Source: Wuchereria bancrofti
Taxonomy: Eukaryota > Nematoda > Chromadorea > Rhabditida > Onchocercidae
Length of the DNA stretch: 64,000 nucleotides
Assembly: GCA_005281725.1 (NCBI GenBank)
Contig: SSBO01000008.1
Location: 5,318,011 to 5,382,010 of the forward strand
Direction: 5' to 3'
Shown: positions 1-12,300 of the stretch, one piece after another
Layout: each line of letters opens with the position of its first letter
Position numbering within the stretch: the first letter of the stretch is position 1
Position numbers and translations under genes: made by a program
Notes under the pieces: generated by a model
Database searches by the model: none
Seen by the model: only the letters and a program-made list of their open reading frames with translations
Told to the model about the DNA's origin: nothing

Positions 1-3000
1 ATAGTATCATATTTCAGTTGTTTATAGAAATTGAATAAAATTTAAATTAATAATATCGCATTTAAATTATATGTGGGAATGAATAATATTTAATATATTT
101 TAAAATATACTATTTTGACATGTCATACATGTCAACCGGATAGTTCAGATCACGTCCGAAAGATTTTTAAATATTCATTTATTTGAGCCAGTTGTACAGT
201 TGTAATTGTCACTGAGAGTGTGAATTAATATTGCAGTTGAAATACGGTTTCCATATTTTGCGTCTATATAAATATGCATTAATAAAAACTGTTGTTTTTT
301 AATTGTGTTAAATGACTTGAATATAAGACGTGTATATATGTATGTGATTTTCAATATATATTGTTTTAGATCAAGCATATTATCTAAAATTAGACGATCA
401 ATTATTAAGCATTGTTTATTTTAAAATCATATTTGCCGAAGATTCTTGGCAATTTACTTTCAATGATAAGCCCCTTAGCATCTTATCTTGCATTCTTTTA
501 TTATTATTTTAAGATTTATTTTCTATATTATCCTTTTTTTCTGATAACCATTATCATTGAACAATGAATGTCAAAAATTAAATTTTTATCATTATTTAAG
601 AAAATTCAAGGAGAAATGATAACAATGAAAGAAATCTCATCTTTTTTCTTTCGCCACTGCTTTACGTTTGTTTTGGGTGTCAAAATTGGTTCTTGAGGTA
701 TGAATTTCATGATTATCAAAATCGTCCAAACAGCGCGTTATATATTACGTGATGACACGTAATACGAAACGTTTGTAAATTTATGTTAACATTATTGCTG
801 TAAAAAGAAATTATGAATTACTTATTAAAGATGGAACGTATATTTATTCCAGTTTGTATTATTTTTGTTAAAGTACAAAAGACATTTAGTTTTCTCATCT
901 GAGCGTTAATAAAGGTAAATGCTTGCATATGCATAATTTCAAAAGGGAGCTCTTTACCTGTAGTAATTTTATTTGACTGCGGTGATTATTCAGCACTTAT
1001 TATTTTTTTCCCTTTTTTACTCCTTTAATTTCATATTATTTCATTAATTTCATAATGTCTCTTGTAATTTGGATCTTTCTCTTTCTTATCTCCCAGAATA
1101 GGGTGATGAAGACATTTTCAAAATTAGTTTATAAAAAGGGAAAAATGATTTTTTTTTAAGTTTATTTCATCTGTCACATATCCTCCTTAGTTGTCATTTA
1201 TTGTTTGAAATTATTCGTATCATTTACTATTATTAAAACGAATAGCAATAAATGGTTTTCAATTTATAAGAATGGTTCAATGATTTTCTTTTATAGAGTT
1301 GCACTTTTTAAATTTTTTAAGTTATTATTTACTTATTTTTTTTTTACTTCATCATTCAGGCTATTCATTTTTGAAGCATGTGAAATGTAGTTCTTGATTT
1401 CAAATTATTCTATTTCACTCAATGTAATACTCCTATTGAGTAGTATAAAAATTCTGACTATAAACGGTATCAAATGGAGTTCCGTTGGGTAAATACTCCT
1501 TGACAAACAGTTTCCCGGAAACAAAAGTTTTTTGGTTCTGAAGAAAGTATGATTGCAAAGCTGCATCCTAAAGAAACTGATGGAAACGCACCACTAGGAG
1601 TGAAGTCTTCGGCTTAATTTGACTCAAAATGAGAAAATTAACCTGGTCCGGACCCTATAGAATTGGTAGATTGAGAGTTTGATTTCGATTGTTGATGGTG
1701 CTTGGATGTTCTTAATTGGTGGAATGATTGCTGAATAATTTTGTCCAGACAATTTCTTAAAGAGACAAGCGGTGTTTAGCCATACATACAACATATATTT
1801 TTGAAATTAGACGGTTATTTTCATTTAAATGAGCAAAAATTGAATTTTAAGGAAAAAATTAGAATGTAGTAATAGTAGTCGGTTTACGAACAGGTTTAAT
1901 GAAATGATTTTTGATTTTCATCTGGTATGGTAAACGATTTCACATGGTGAACTGATATGTATAACGATGAAAAGATATTATAATTGGAATGATTGAATGT
2001 TACTTTCGTTTACTTCTACTTCAGCAATTGACATAATTCGATAAACTTTAGTCTACAATTAGACTATTTAGTAAGATTAGTACTAATTAGTAGTTAGATA
2101 AAGGAAAGAATGGATTGAAATGAAGCTGAATGAAAAACATACGGGAACAGGAAGAAAATAATGTAGGATTAGTTAAAGAAGACATAACTGATAGAGATAG
2201 GTGAATGAAATGAAATTCATACTGAAGGAAATAAAATTTTTTTTTAAAAAAAACGATAATAATGCTTGTTTTTAGGGTGAAATGAATTAATCCAAGTAAA
2301 ATGCAGAAAAATTAAGAGAGAATTAAGAAAAATAACAAATTTTTAAATTGCACAAATAAGTTTTAAGATTTTTTCAAATTTAGGCACTGATTTTAGATTT
2401 TAAAAAAATTTCAATGTTATGACAAAAAATTTTAAAGATCGACAAGTGTATGTTAAAATTAATGCGTCCAGTTCTCATTATGTCATATGTAACTTTTTGA
2501 GACGTAGAGAGAATATGATGTAATTCTTTCAGGAGTGGTTGAAATTAATTTACTGCTTTTTTAATGAAATTTCTTCGATACTTCATATTACTTCGTCAAT
2601 TGTTGCATTTTATTTAAGTATTCTGCCAAGGTTTGCATTCTTGTTAGAGCTTGTTCATCTCATTGCCTTTTTACGGATCCTTTAACAAGTGATTTCCGGA
2701 TACATAACATTTACTCAAAGAAAGTTAAATGTTAAAGTTTAACTAAGTTCAAATACACCAAATTAACTTTCCCCTAAATTACAAGTGACTTTTGATAGAT
2801 TGATGCAGTTTATTGCAAAAAAAAGGGAAAAAAGAAAAAAACGTTGTAGTAAGGTTGTGACCAAAGGATTATAACACTGTTATAAGATTTAGATTCCGAA
2901 GTTAATTTTCGGAAAGTGTTGTATGTGTGTGTGTGTATGGATGTGTACACACATACCTGTATAAATTAGGTTGTATAGAAACAAATTTTGCATCTTTTTT

Positions 3001-3426
3001 CAAAATTATTTCCTTTTTATAACGGTTAAAATTTGAATTTATTTCGACCATTTTCTTTTTTTTCTCCTTTTCTTCCACCTCTCTTCACCTCCATTTGAAA
3101 TGATCATTTTTCCATAATTTTAATTTTCTCAAATCATGAAGTGAAATGAATTTTTTGATCTTGCTGTATTTTTAATATGAAAAAGTATTTATCTCTGTGG
3201 TATGCCTCATTCATTCATTTCATACATAGCAAAAATTAAATTGACACGCAAATTTCATTTGTTCATTTCATCCAAGTTTTTTTTTTTAACAACTGTCCAA
3301 AAACAAGCCAATTAATAGATAATGCATGAGAATAACTTGTTTAATTTTGCTGTCATAAAATTGCTGCTTCTTTTGCTTTAGCTAAACTTGCCAGTTTTTC
3401 CTTCCATACCTTCTCACCTTCTATGT

Positions 3427-3475
3427 GACAAATACACACATACACACATACATACACACACATACACAACACAAA
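3427..3475. repeat. AC-rich microsatellite-like tract
   Basis: This short stretch is made of interrupted ACACATAC and ACATAC units. It is simple-sequence DNA in the non-coding region, with no sign of coding or mobile-element origin. Confidence 0.7.
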
Positions 3476-6160
3476 TAATACATATACATATATGTATATT
3501 ATACCCTTCATTTCTTCGTCTTTCATATCATATTGTTATGAAAATAAATTAAAGATGAGGAATAATTTGTTACCATTTAAACATTTTAGTTTACCTATTT
3601 ATTATACGTATTAAATTATGAAATATATATGTAATATCATTAAATGGACTAGCAGATAAAATCAATCAAGATTTATTTTCTTTTGAGATTTTTAGAAAAA
3701 TTTTGGGGATAAAAAGAAATATAATAAAAGAAATGAAATGTAAAAAGAGATTGAAAATGAAGGAAAAAAGTTATAGATAAGAAACAGATCAAAAAATGAT
3801 TCCATACCTTTTTCATCATTTTTTCTTTTTTCTTTCCCTTATTTTTAATGTTCTGAATCTTTACTGATCAAATAATTAAACTGACTCTACTATTTGTAAC
3901 GTATTGTCATCGATAATACAATCAAATATTTTCAAAGTGTTTTCAAAAATAGCGAAGAAATTTATTTGTATCAATCCTAAATACCACTTCTAAACACGAA
4001 ATTAAATTATCTGAGCACTCAGGAATATATATTTGGACTGAAACATATATATGCAGTATCGATCAATTTAGCAAAATTTTTGCAGCTTTAAATTTATTCT
4101 TTTATATTTTTGAACATTTGTTTTAGGTTATTTCTTGTTTTTCATTAAGTAAATAACTAAATCTGATAATGTCGTATTTACAAAACAATTTTACACTTTA
4201 ATTATGTAATAGTTTTCATTTTTCAATTGATCTGTCTTTTTTTTTGATTCATCTTCGATGGAAAATTCTCGTGAGAAACAAAAATATGTTATTTAATTTC
4301 AGCAAGTGAATTATGATTTAAGTTATATAATTTAGATTTAATTAATTATGACTTTTTGGAAATAGCATTAAGCGATATAAGAGATAACAAATGAATTTCA
4401 TTCTGCAACCGGTTATATACATCATATAGAGCTTTGTAATGAAATAGCTTCAAAGATTCAATATGGAATGTCAACCAATGTTAATCTCTTTAAATGCATT
4501 ATATTTTTAATTTAATTAGAATTAAGAAAAGAGAAAATATTTTTAAAATTCTGAAATTCTCCATTTTAAAAATCTTTTTCCCAATGATTTTTCTTTCTTT
4601 TTTTTTTGTTAGAAATTTTCATGATAATTTTTTTATTATCTGATATATTATAATAATTACATGAGTTATATAATTCGTTTTTCCTTATTTCGTGTTTTCT
4701 TTTTCTTTAACTATTGGGCTTCTTTTTTTTTCTTTTTTTTTTTACTTTTATTAAATCAAAATCTCACTCTAACTATACAAGATAGATCATAGAAATAAAA
4801 ATTTCCAGTTAAAATTTTTTTTTTTTTGTTTTAAGTAGGTATCTCAAAAAAAGAAAAAAAAAATTTTTTTTTCGTTTTAACAATTTATAAAATATATGTG
4901 ACAAATAGTCAGAAAAAGCAAGAGAGACAGAGAGACAAATCTAACGCAAATATCATTGGTAAAACAAATTAACAAACGCCAAAAAAAAAATCGTTGAAGG
5001 AATGACATTGAGGTGATGATACGATGGTATTTAGCACAGTTGGGAACGGAACTTGTTCTTGTCTTTCTTCTTATCGACCAAATCATTCCTACCTTTTTTC
5101 TTCATCCCTCCTCTCTTCCTCTTCCTCCTCTCTCTTCCTCTGATCTTTTTTACCTCTTTTTTCTAATTTTCATAAAACAGAACTGGTAAACAAAAAAAAA
5201 TTTTTTTTAATTATGCTAAATATATTATTCATCATTGAACTACCAACGATTTATTATCATTATTACAAATTCCGATTCATTCATTTTTCGCATTGTATAT
5301 GATTCACTTTATTCAATACCACATTTCTTCATTCCGGGTTATATACAACTTGATTTATTGATCATTATATTTCTTCTCTTTGGATCATATATGGATTAAT
5401 TAATACATTGATTATGATGTTTCTTCTTTCCGGATTACATATAACTCAATTTCATGATCACCATCTTTCCTTTTTCCGGACCACTACATTTCTTCTTTCC
5501 TGACCATATTTATTCTTGTTTAACTCTCGGTAAATAAATATCTAGGGAAAACTATTATTGTTTATCATTTATTAAGTTGAAATACTTCTGCTTATCAGAT
5601 CTTTGTTTGCGCATATTTTTATTTTGCATATATTTCAAATTAAATTATGGTCTTTTCGCTTGAATTCATCTCCCTTTTAAAACTTCACTTTACATTATTT
5701 ATATTCTGACATTATATTCTGATCTATGAACTTTTTACTTTCTATGTGTTTTCACTTTAAAATTTTATTCGAAATAAGTTACATTTACAAAGCAAAGAAA
5801 GGCATAAATTTATATACATGCTTTGTCTTTTTTTTCTTCATTTCATCAATAAAAAAGTACTTAAGTATGTTAAATAAATTAAAATGGATAATTTGTTGTC
5901 TTTTTCAATTTCAGTATTATTGCATTCCTTATTCTAATTGCGCACAAAATAAACGTCCCTTTTGGCAATGTTACTTTAACGAATTTTTATTATCGAACGA
6001 TTATGAGCAAATGTTTGTTTTTGCTTTAAAATTTTTAGTTTTCAAAATATACACGCATCTTTTTTGTTTTTGAGTAAAAAAAAATTAGTGAAAAGAAGTA
6101 TTTTGTTAGGGAAGAATAAATGAAACAATTCGATTTCATGAATGAAACTGTTGAAATTAA

Positions 6161-6313
6161 TAATGATTAATAATAATAATACAATAATAATAGTAGTAGT
6201 AATAATGATAGTAATAACAATAGTAATAATAATAATAGTAGTAATAATAATAATAAATAATATTGACAATAATAGTAATAATGATAATAATAATAATAAC
6301 AATAATAATATAG
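6161..6313. repeat. Imperfect TAA/TAG trinucleotide array next to a splice acceptor
   Basis: About 150 bp consists of repeated TAA, TAG and occasional TGA or CAA triplets. It ends roughly 12 bp before the acceptor (TTTTCAG, 6,318-6,324) of the first recognised exon of the P-type ATPase gene. Apparent ORFs across it on both strands encode only runs of Ile, Val, Asn, Leu or Tyr and are not genes. Confidence 0.85.
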
Positions 6314-6324
6314 GAAATTTTCAG

Positions 6325-9300
6325 ATGGCTTTAAATGGTGGAATTTTTTTAATCGACAAAAATTAATCAAACCGAAAAATAGGAATAGTAGAGAACAAGA
6401 ATGTCGCGATAATTTGGTTGAATCCTTTGTAGAACATCATTTAACGGTTGAACAAATTAAAGATATTTATATTGATTCAAAAATTCATTCTCAATACCCG
6501 GAACGAAGTGATGGATTAAGCTCTATTGAAGCACGGTTAGAATGAATATATTTTTATTAAATGTGATTTCATACTACAATAATAGCTTTTCGTTTTTATT
6601 TTTCTACATTTAGTATTTATTCGTCTTTTTTTATCGTTTTATTCAAAGCAAAATAATAAGGGAAAAGTGCAGTAGAGGAAATAGTTTTTGATTATCTTTA
6701 TTATCATTAAATAAAGATAAAATTATTTTTAACTAATTATATTCTGTTGACTTAAAAAAAGGAAGTAAAGATGTATTAAAAATCTTCCTATTTTTTCTTT
6801 TCTTCTTTTTCACTTTCAGAAATGGGAAAATTTTTTTATTTTTTTTTATTTTTGAAATAAAGCTTTATTTGTCAGCTTGTTTTTGTTTTTTTGTCAAATT
6901 TTTACATGTTATTTATTTATGTTTAATCTAGTGGTTTTTTTCTTTTTTTTTGAATTTAAAAAGTTTAAAAGAGAGCTTTAAACACATTTTAAATTTGAAG
7001 GATGATGATAAAGATAATATACAAATTTTTGTTTTACCTTTTAGGTTCGAGATGGTGTCGTGTTTTTTTTCATCTCCAACTTAAATTATTTATGAAATAA
7101 AACTTGAAATGCTTGATAGATAATATTATTAGTGATTAAATGGTGTTATGATCTCACTTTCGATGGCAATGATCGATTAGGAAATGATAAAAATGAGGGT
7201 AAATCACTGCACAGCATGTTAAAATGGCATTAGTGAAAGATTATTTAACAGCTATGATTCATAAATTAATTCTACTTCGAAAATTTTTTATTATGTGTTC
7301 TTGTTGTTATCCTAACTTCTTCACAATATTGGCAATAGCCTTACTATTCTTTTACAGTGTTGTGCAATTAAACAATAATATAAGAGAAATGAACAAATTG
7401 AATATTAAATTATATCAACAGTGTATTAAATGTTCGCTAAGCTAAGTTGTCACATTTGCGCTCCGCCACCGATGTTATTGCTGCTGAAGCACTAGCATTT
7501 ATTGAAAATGAATTGTGTGAGTGAATGTTGAGACACATAGAATCATAGCTTGTAAAATCTCTTTACATAGTGGATGGACATTGGCTTACAGCAGAAAACG
7601 CATGATTCAGTGAGTAAAAAGTTGTCATTGTTGGATGATCTTTATTCTTTACAGGGTGATATTTGGTTTATAACATTATGTCAGTTGCTCATAAGAATGA
7701 TTGTTAGATTGGAGGATCTCTACAGTATTTCCACATTGCAAGCAGATCTGATTTATAAATAAAAGAAATTAATTAAACAAAGAGCTTCAATCTTTTAACA
7801 GTCGAATAATGAGATTGGATAAATGAATTCTGTCTTGAAATATAAATTTGAAACAATTTTTTACTCAGCTAACGAATAGTCAAATAACACAATCTTAGTC
7901 TACAAATTGTCTTATGATTTTAATACAAAATTATTTCGACACATTGCAAATTTTACCTTTTTTTTTCCAATTAATATTCATGTCATGCGATTTTCAGCAA
8001 ACGTTTACGTGATGGTGGCGCTAATGTTATTGAATGTCCACGTAAGATTAGTAACGTGAAATTGTTTCTGCGTCAGTTTTTGTATCGGTTATGGTTGTTA
8101 CTTCTTGGTAAGTGTATGCGTAAAATGATTATTCATTTCTTAAATTTACATATGAAAAATCCTGAAAACAGTTCAGAGAATTCCCGCAATTTCCATTACA
8201 GTTGAAAAAGTATGAATAATTTTTAAATTTATTGTTTAAAAAAAAATATAATTAAGGGAAATTTGAAAAAGGAATTATTCAAATTGAAAAAAAAATTTTC
8301 TTTTTCAAATATATTGCAAAACATTAATTTCAAGCATATCAAAAAATTGACAAGAAATGAAAACTGTTCATTTTTTTCTTATATGTCATTTCCATTTCCT
8401 TTTGCTAGTAACTAATTTATTTATGAGAAAAAATTCCTCGCATTTAACTGTTGACGAATCGATACTGTTACATACCTTTTTTGTCAATGTTTTCAATTTT
8501 TCGAAAAAAAAAATTTTTTTCAGTTGTTCCAGTCTTTGAATAGGTCAGTTTTATCAATTTTTAAGTAACTCAATTTTATATTTAAAGCAAAAAAAAAAAA
8601 TGAAAAATAAGAAAGGCTAAAATTTTATGGAACAAAAAAAAAAACATTTACCAATAAATGAGTGGATTACTCTTACATTCAATTAATGAAAGATGATTAA
8701 GTAATTTATAAAGATAATCGAGTAATTAAGCTAGTTTCATTAATACATTTACATTCAAAAGAAAATTAAGACTTTTATTTACATCATAATAATGACTTAA
8801 CAACACTGTATGCGGAAATTGAAAAATTGGTTGATTATATAATGATATGATCTATAATGTTAAATATTTATCACTTTACTCCTATTTGCTTATTTGTTTA
8901 TTGTTTTTTTCACCTACCTATTTTTGTTTATTTCATATTTAGCTTGTTTACTTTGTATTTTCATTCACATTGTTTACTTTTATTATCTAAATCTTTTTGG
9001 GATATTAATTTAATTAATTTATTCGTCCTTATTTTGCGTGAACGAAATATGTATAATAATATATGAAATGAAATTTGAATACTGATACTTCTTTATTCGA
9101 AATAAATAATTTAATCTACCTTTTTAATAATAATTATTGCTATTATTATTGTTATTTTATCACCCTTACTAATATTATAGTAATAAGGATTGAATAATAA
9201 TAGCACTCATTTACTGAATATTTTCATCCTTTGTCTCATTTAAATTAAATTAATTTATTAAGTTTTCGTAACTTTTCATATTATGATTTGAATGTTCGTT

Positions 9301-12300
9301 ATAATGACGTAATATAATAATATCAGTGTACCATTATAATAATACCATTGCTTTTCATCATTAAATGGCAACTAAATACTCTATTAATTTACAATATTAA
9401 AAGATTATTAATTAGTTAAATTATTGGTTTCCAGTATTAAAATATTAGCGAGTGCTGTTTCAGGTGCTGCAGTGCTTAGCTTAGCAACATATATTATTCA
9501 TTTAATGCACGGTAATAATGAACCTGTTAATCTTTATTGTACATTAATTCTTATTTTAATCGTCATTCTCATGTGTTTTGTGACATTTTATCAAGAAAAA
9601 CAAACACTCCAAGTGAGTTCTTTATTTAATTAATTTCTTTCCATATAATGGTTTATAATTTTTTATTATCAATTAGTTAATTAATTATTTCATCTAATAT
9701 TTCAATGATAGCTAAATTAATAATAAAAATAAATATGATATAGGTTAATTGCTATCATTTTAATCATACTGTAATGGTTTATTACATTAAAATAGCATTT
9801 TTGTACTTTATTGAAATATTTTAAAAACTCTCACAACATTTAATTTTTAAAAAAAAATTTTATTAAAAATTCTTACAACATTATAGGTAATAAGTGACTT
9901 GAAAGCAGTTCTTCCGACATCTTGCATTGTCATCCGGGATTGCAAAAAGCAACAGGTGCCAGAAGAGGAATTGGTTACCGGTGATTTGGTTGTAATAAGC
10001 GCTGGTGCTATTATACCCGCTGATATGCGTATTTTGCAGTCAAATGGTTTAAAGATTGAAACATCAGCCATAACAGGTGTATCGGATATTTTTTTCTGAT
10101 ATCATTATTACTATGACAGTTTTTTCAGGGGTTAAAATGAAATGATAATATCGGTGACATTTACTTGTCAATTTTACAATATTATTTGTTTATATTACGT
10201 TATTGTTGCTAGATAGGGCAAATTTTGGTAGTAAAATCCATAGCTTTGAGTTATTAACCTAAACGTTAATCTGGATTAAGAGCTAAAGTGCTAATCAACA
10301 TACCTTCAACATTTGATAATATTTTACCATTAAACGTCATTTACTATGTATAATTCATTGAATAAAATGGTAGCAAACATTTGTTTCGAATATATTCAAT
10401 TTCTTAATTTTCAGGTGATAAGGAAGCTTATGATTATACGCACGAAGCTGTTACAACATATCCATCAGTATTTGAAGCAAGAAATGTAGCATTTAAAGGA
10501 TCGTTTTGTCTTGAAGGTGATGGAATAGGAATTGTTGTACGAACTGGAAAATATACGGTAATTTAGGTTATTTTTTCCATTTTTTCCCCTCTATTCTTAA
10601 AATTCTTATTTTGTACTGATTTTTTTCTTGTTTTTAGTTTGAATTAGACAAATTTATTGTTGTACTTTAGGTTCTTGGCTATATCATAAACATTCGTCAA
10701 CAAGTTAGCAAAACACGAAGCAAGTTAAAAATGGAAATTGATGAATTTGTCAATTTTATATCAATCTTAGCTTTGATAATGGCAACTGTATTCTTTATGT
10801 TTGGTAGTATCATAAATAAGTTTGTTACTTTTTCCAAATTTTTAATGAAGTTTTTAAATTTCAAGCGAGAAAATGGGAATACTGAAAATTTTATTCTAAT
10901 TTTATTGAGGAATCCTACTGGTTAATTTACAGTCCGAAATTTTAAGATTTTCTGCAAAAATTTTATCTATAAAATATTATTTGGTCAAAGATTGCAAAAA
11001 CAGTTCATCTATTAATCATATGGGAAACTGATTTTTGTTATTAAATGTTACATTTATTTGACTAAAAATGATGATAATACTGAGTTTTTAATCAGTGCAG
11101 TACACTTTCTTCTTTTCTAGCTTTCAAAATGTTTTGGATCATTTTATCATTGGTTTCTTGATTATCATAGTAGCAAACGTACCACAAGGTTTACCTGCAA
11201 TGGTTATTTCACAATTGGCAATTATTGGTAGACGATTAGCTAGTAAGAATGTTTATATTAAAAAGTTGGACATTATTGATGAGCTTGGTGCTACTACCGT
11301 AGTTGCAACTGATAAAACTGGTACACTAACACAGAATATGATGGTACTCACAGATTTATGGTACAATCGAAAACACCAACCAAGTTTGTTCTTTTTCAAA
11401 AGAAAAAAAAATCATTGTTTAAATCGAACTTGTTAAAATGAAAATGGGGGAAAATTTTTGCATGCAAAAATAAATTTTATGAGTTTCTAATAAAATTAAT
11501 TCGTTTTTAAAAAAGTGAAAATTATTATCCATTTTTGTGATTTAAATTCAAATTTCCAAACAAAAAATGAATTCATCAGTCTTTTAAAAAAATAATTTTT
11601 TTTCGGAACACTATGTAATAACTAATTTTTTTTTCTTTTCCAATAAATAAAATTCTTATTTATCTTAATTTAAATGAATTGATGCATGAATTTTGATTTT
11701 TTTTAGGCTTTTTATTTCTAAGTTACTATATTTGTGTATAAATTAAAAAAAAAGATTGCTATTCATTTTTCCATGAAATTATGGTATTATTTTGATTCAT
11801 TTTATTACATTTCAGGTCATAACTATGTGAATAGTCAATCTGTTCTTGATATGAATTGTCCGAAACCGGCATGTGAACAACCACTATCAGACATCTTTGT
11901 CGTAATGAGTGTTTGCAACAGGGCGCATTTTGAATGCGTTCGGAGCTCAAAATATTTGACTTCGAAGAAAGAAGCTCAAATGAAAATTTCAGCAAAAATG
12001 TCAAATATGGGCCAAGTCAGCAAACGATTCACTGTCCTGTTAGTTAATATTTAAAACAAAAAAAAAGAAATTTTTCGGAATTCTAAAAAATTTTATAAAA
12101 GATGAGAAAATAAAAATGATTTATGAATTAAAATGAAATAGAATTTGCAAAATTCCTTTCCTCTATTTATTTATAGTATTCCTTTTGTTTTCTTCCTTTG
12201 ATAAAATTTATGATTATTACATTTATCTATTTCGTTAGTTTCCAATTCTGTTAATTGCTTGCCATTTACAGCACAAATTGAAATAAATTGAAACAAAGAT

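Larger units (their letters stand above)
1..6324. other. Long AT-rich non-coding region upstream of the ATPase gene
   Basis: No convincing gene is seen here. All open frames are short, low in complexity and rich in Phe, Leu, Ile and Lys, as expected from AT-rich DNA. The region holds homopolymer tracts, a TG-rich run near 2,923-2,955, an ACAC/ATAC-rich run near 3,427-3,475 and an imperfect TAA/TAG array at 6,161-6,313. The missing first coding exon of the downstream P-type ATPase gene probably lies somewhere here, because the first recognised exon opens in mid-codon after an AG acceptor and has no in-frame Met. I could not pick that exon with any confidence. Confidence 0.6.

Noticed and set aside
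5726..6073. 115-codon plus ORF in the upstream non-coding region
   Set aside because: It has low-complexity, Phe/Lys/Tyr-rich composition, with no splice context, motif or neighbouring exon that supports it.
6042..6370. Overlapping ORFs on both strands encoding Ile/Val/Leu/Tyr runs
   Set aside because: They are translations of the TAA/TAG microsatellite.
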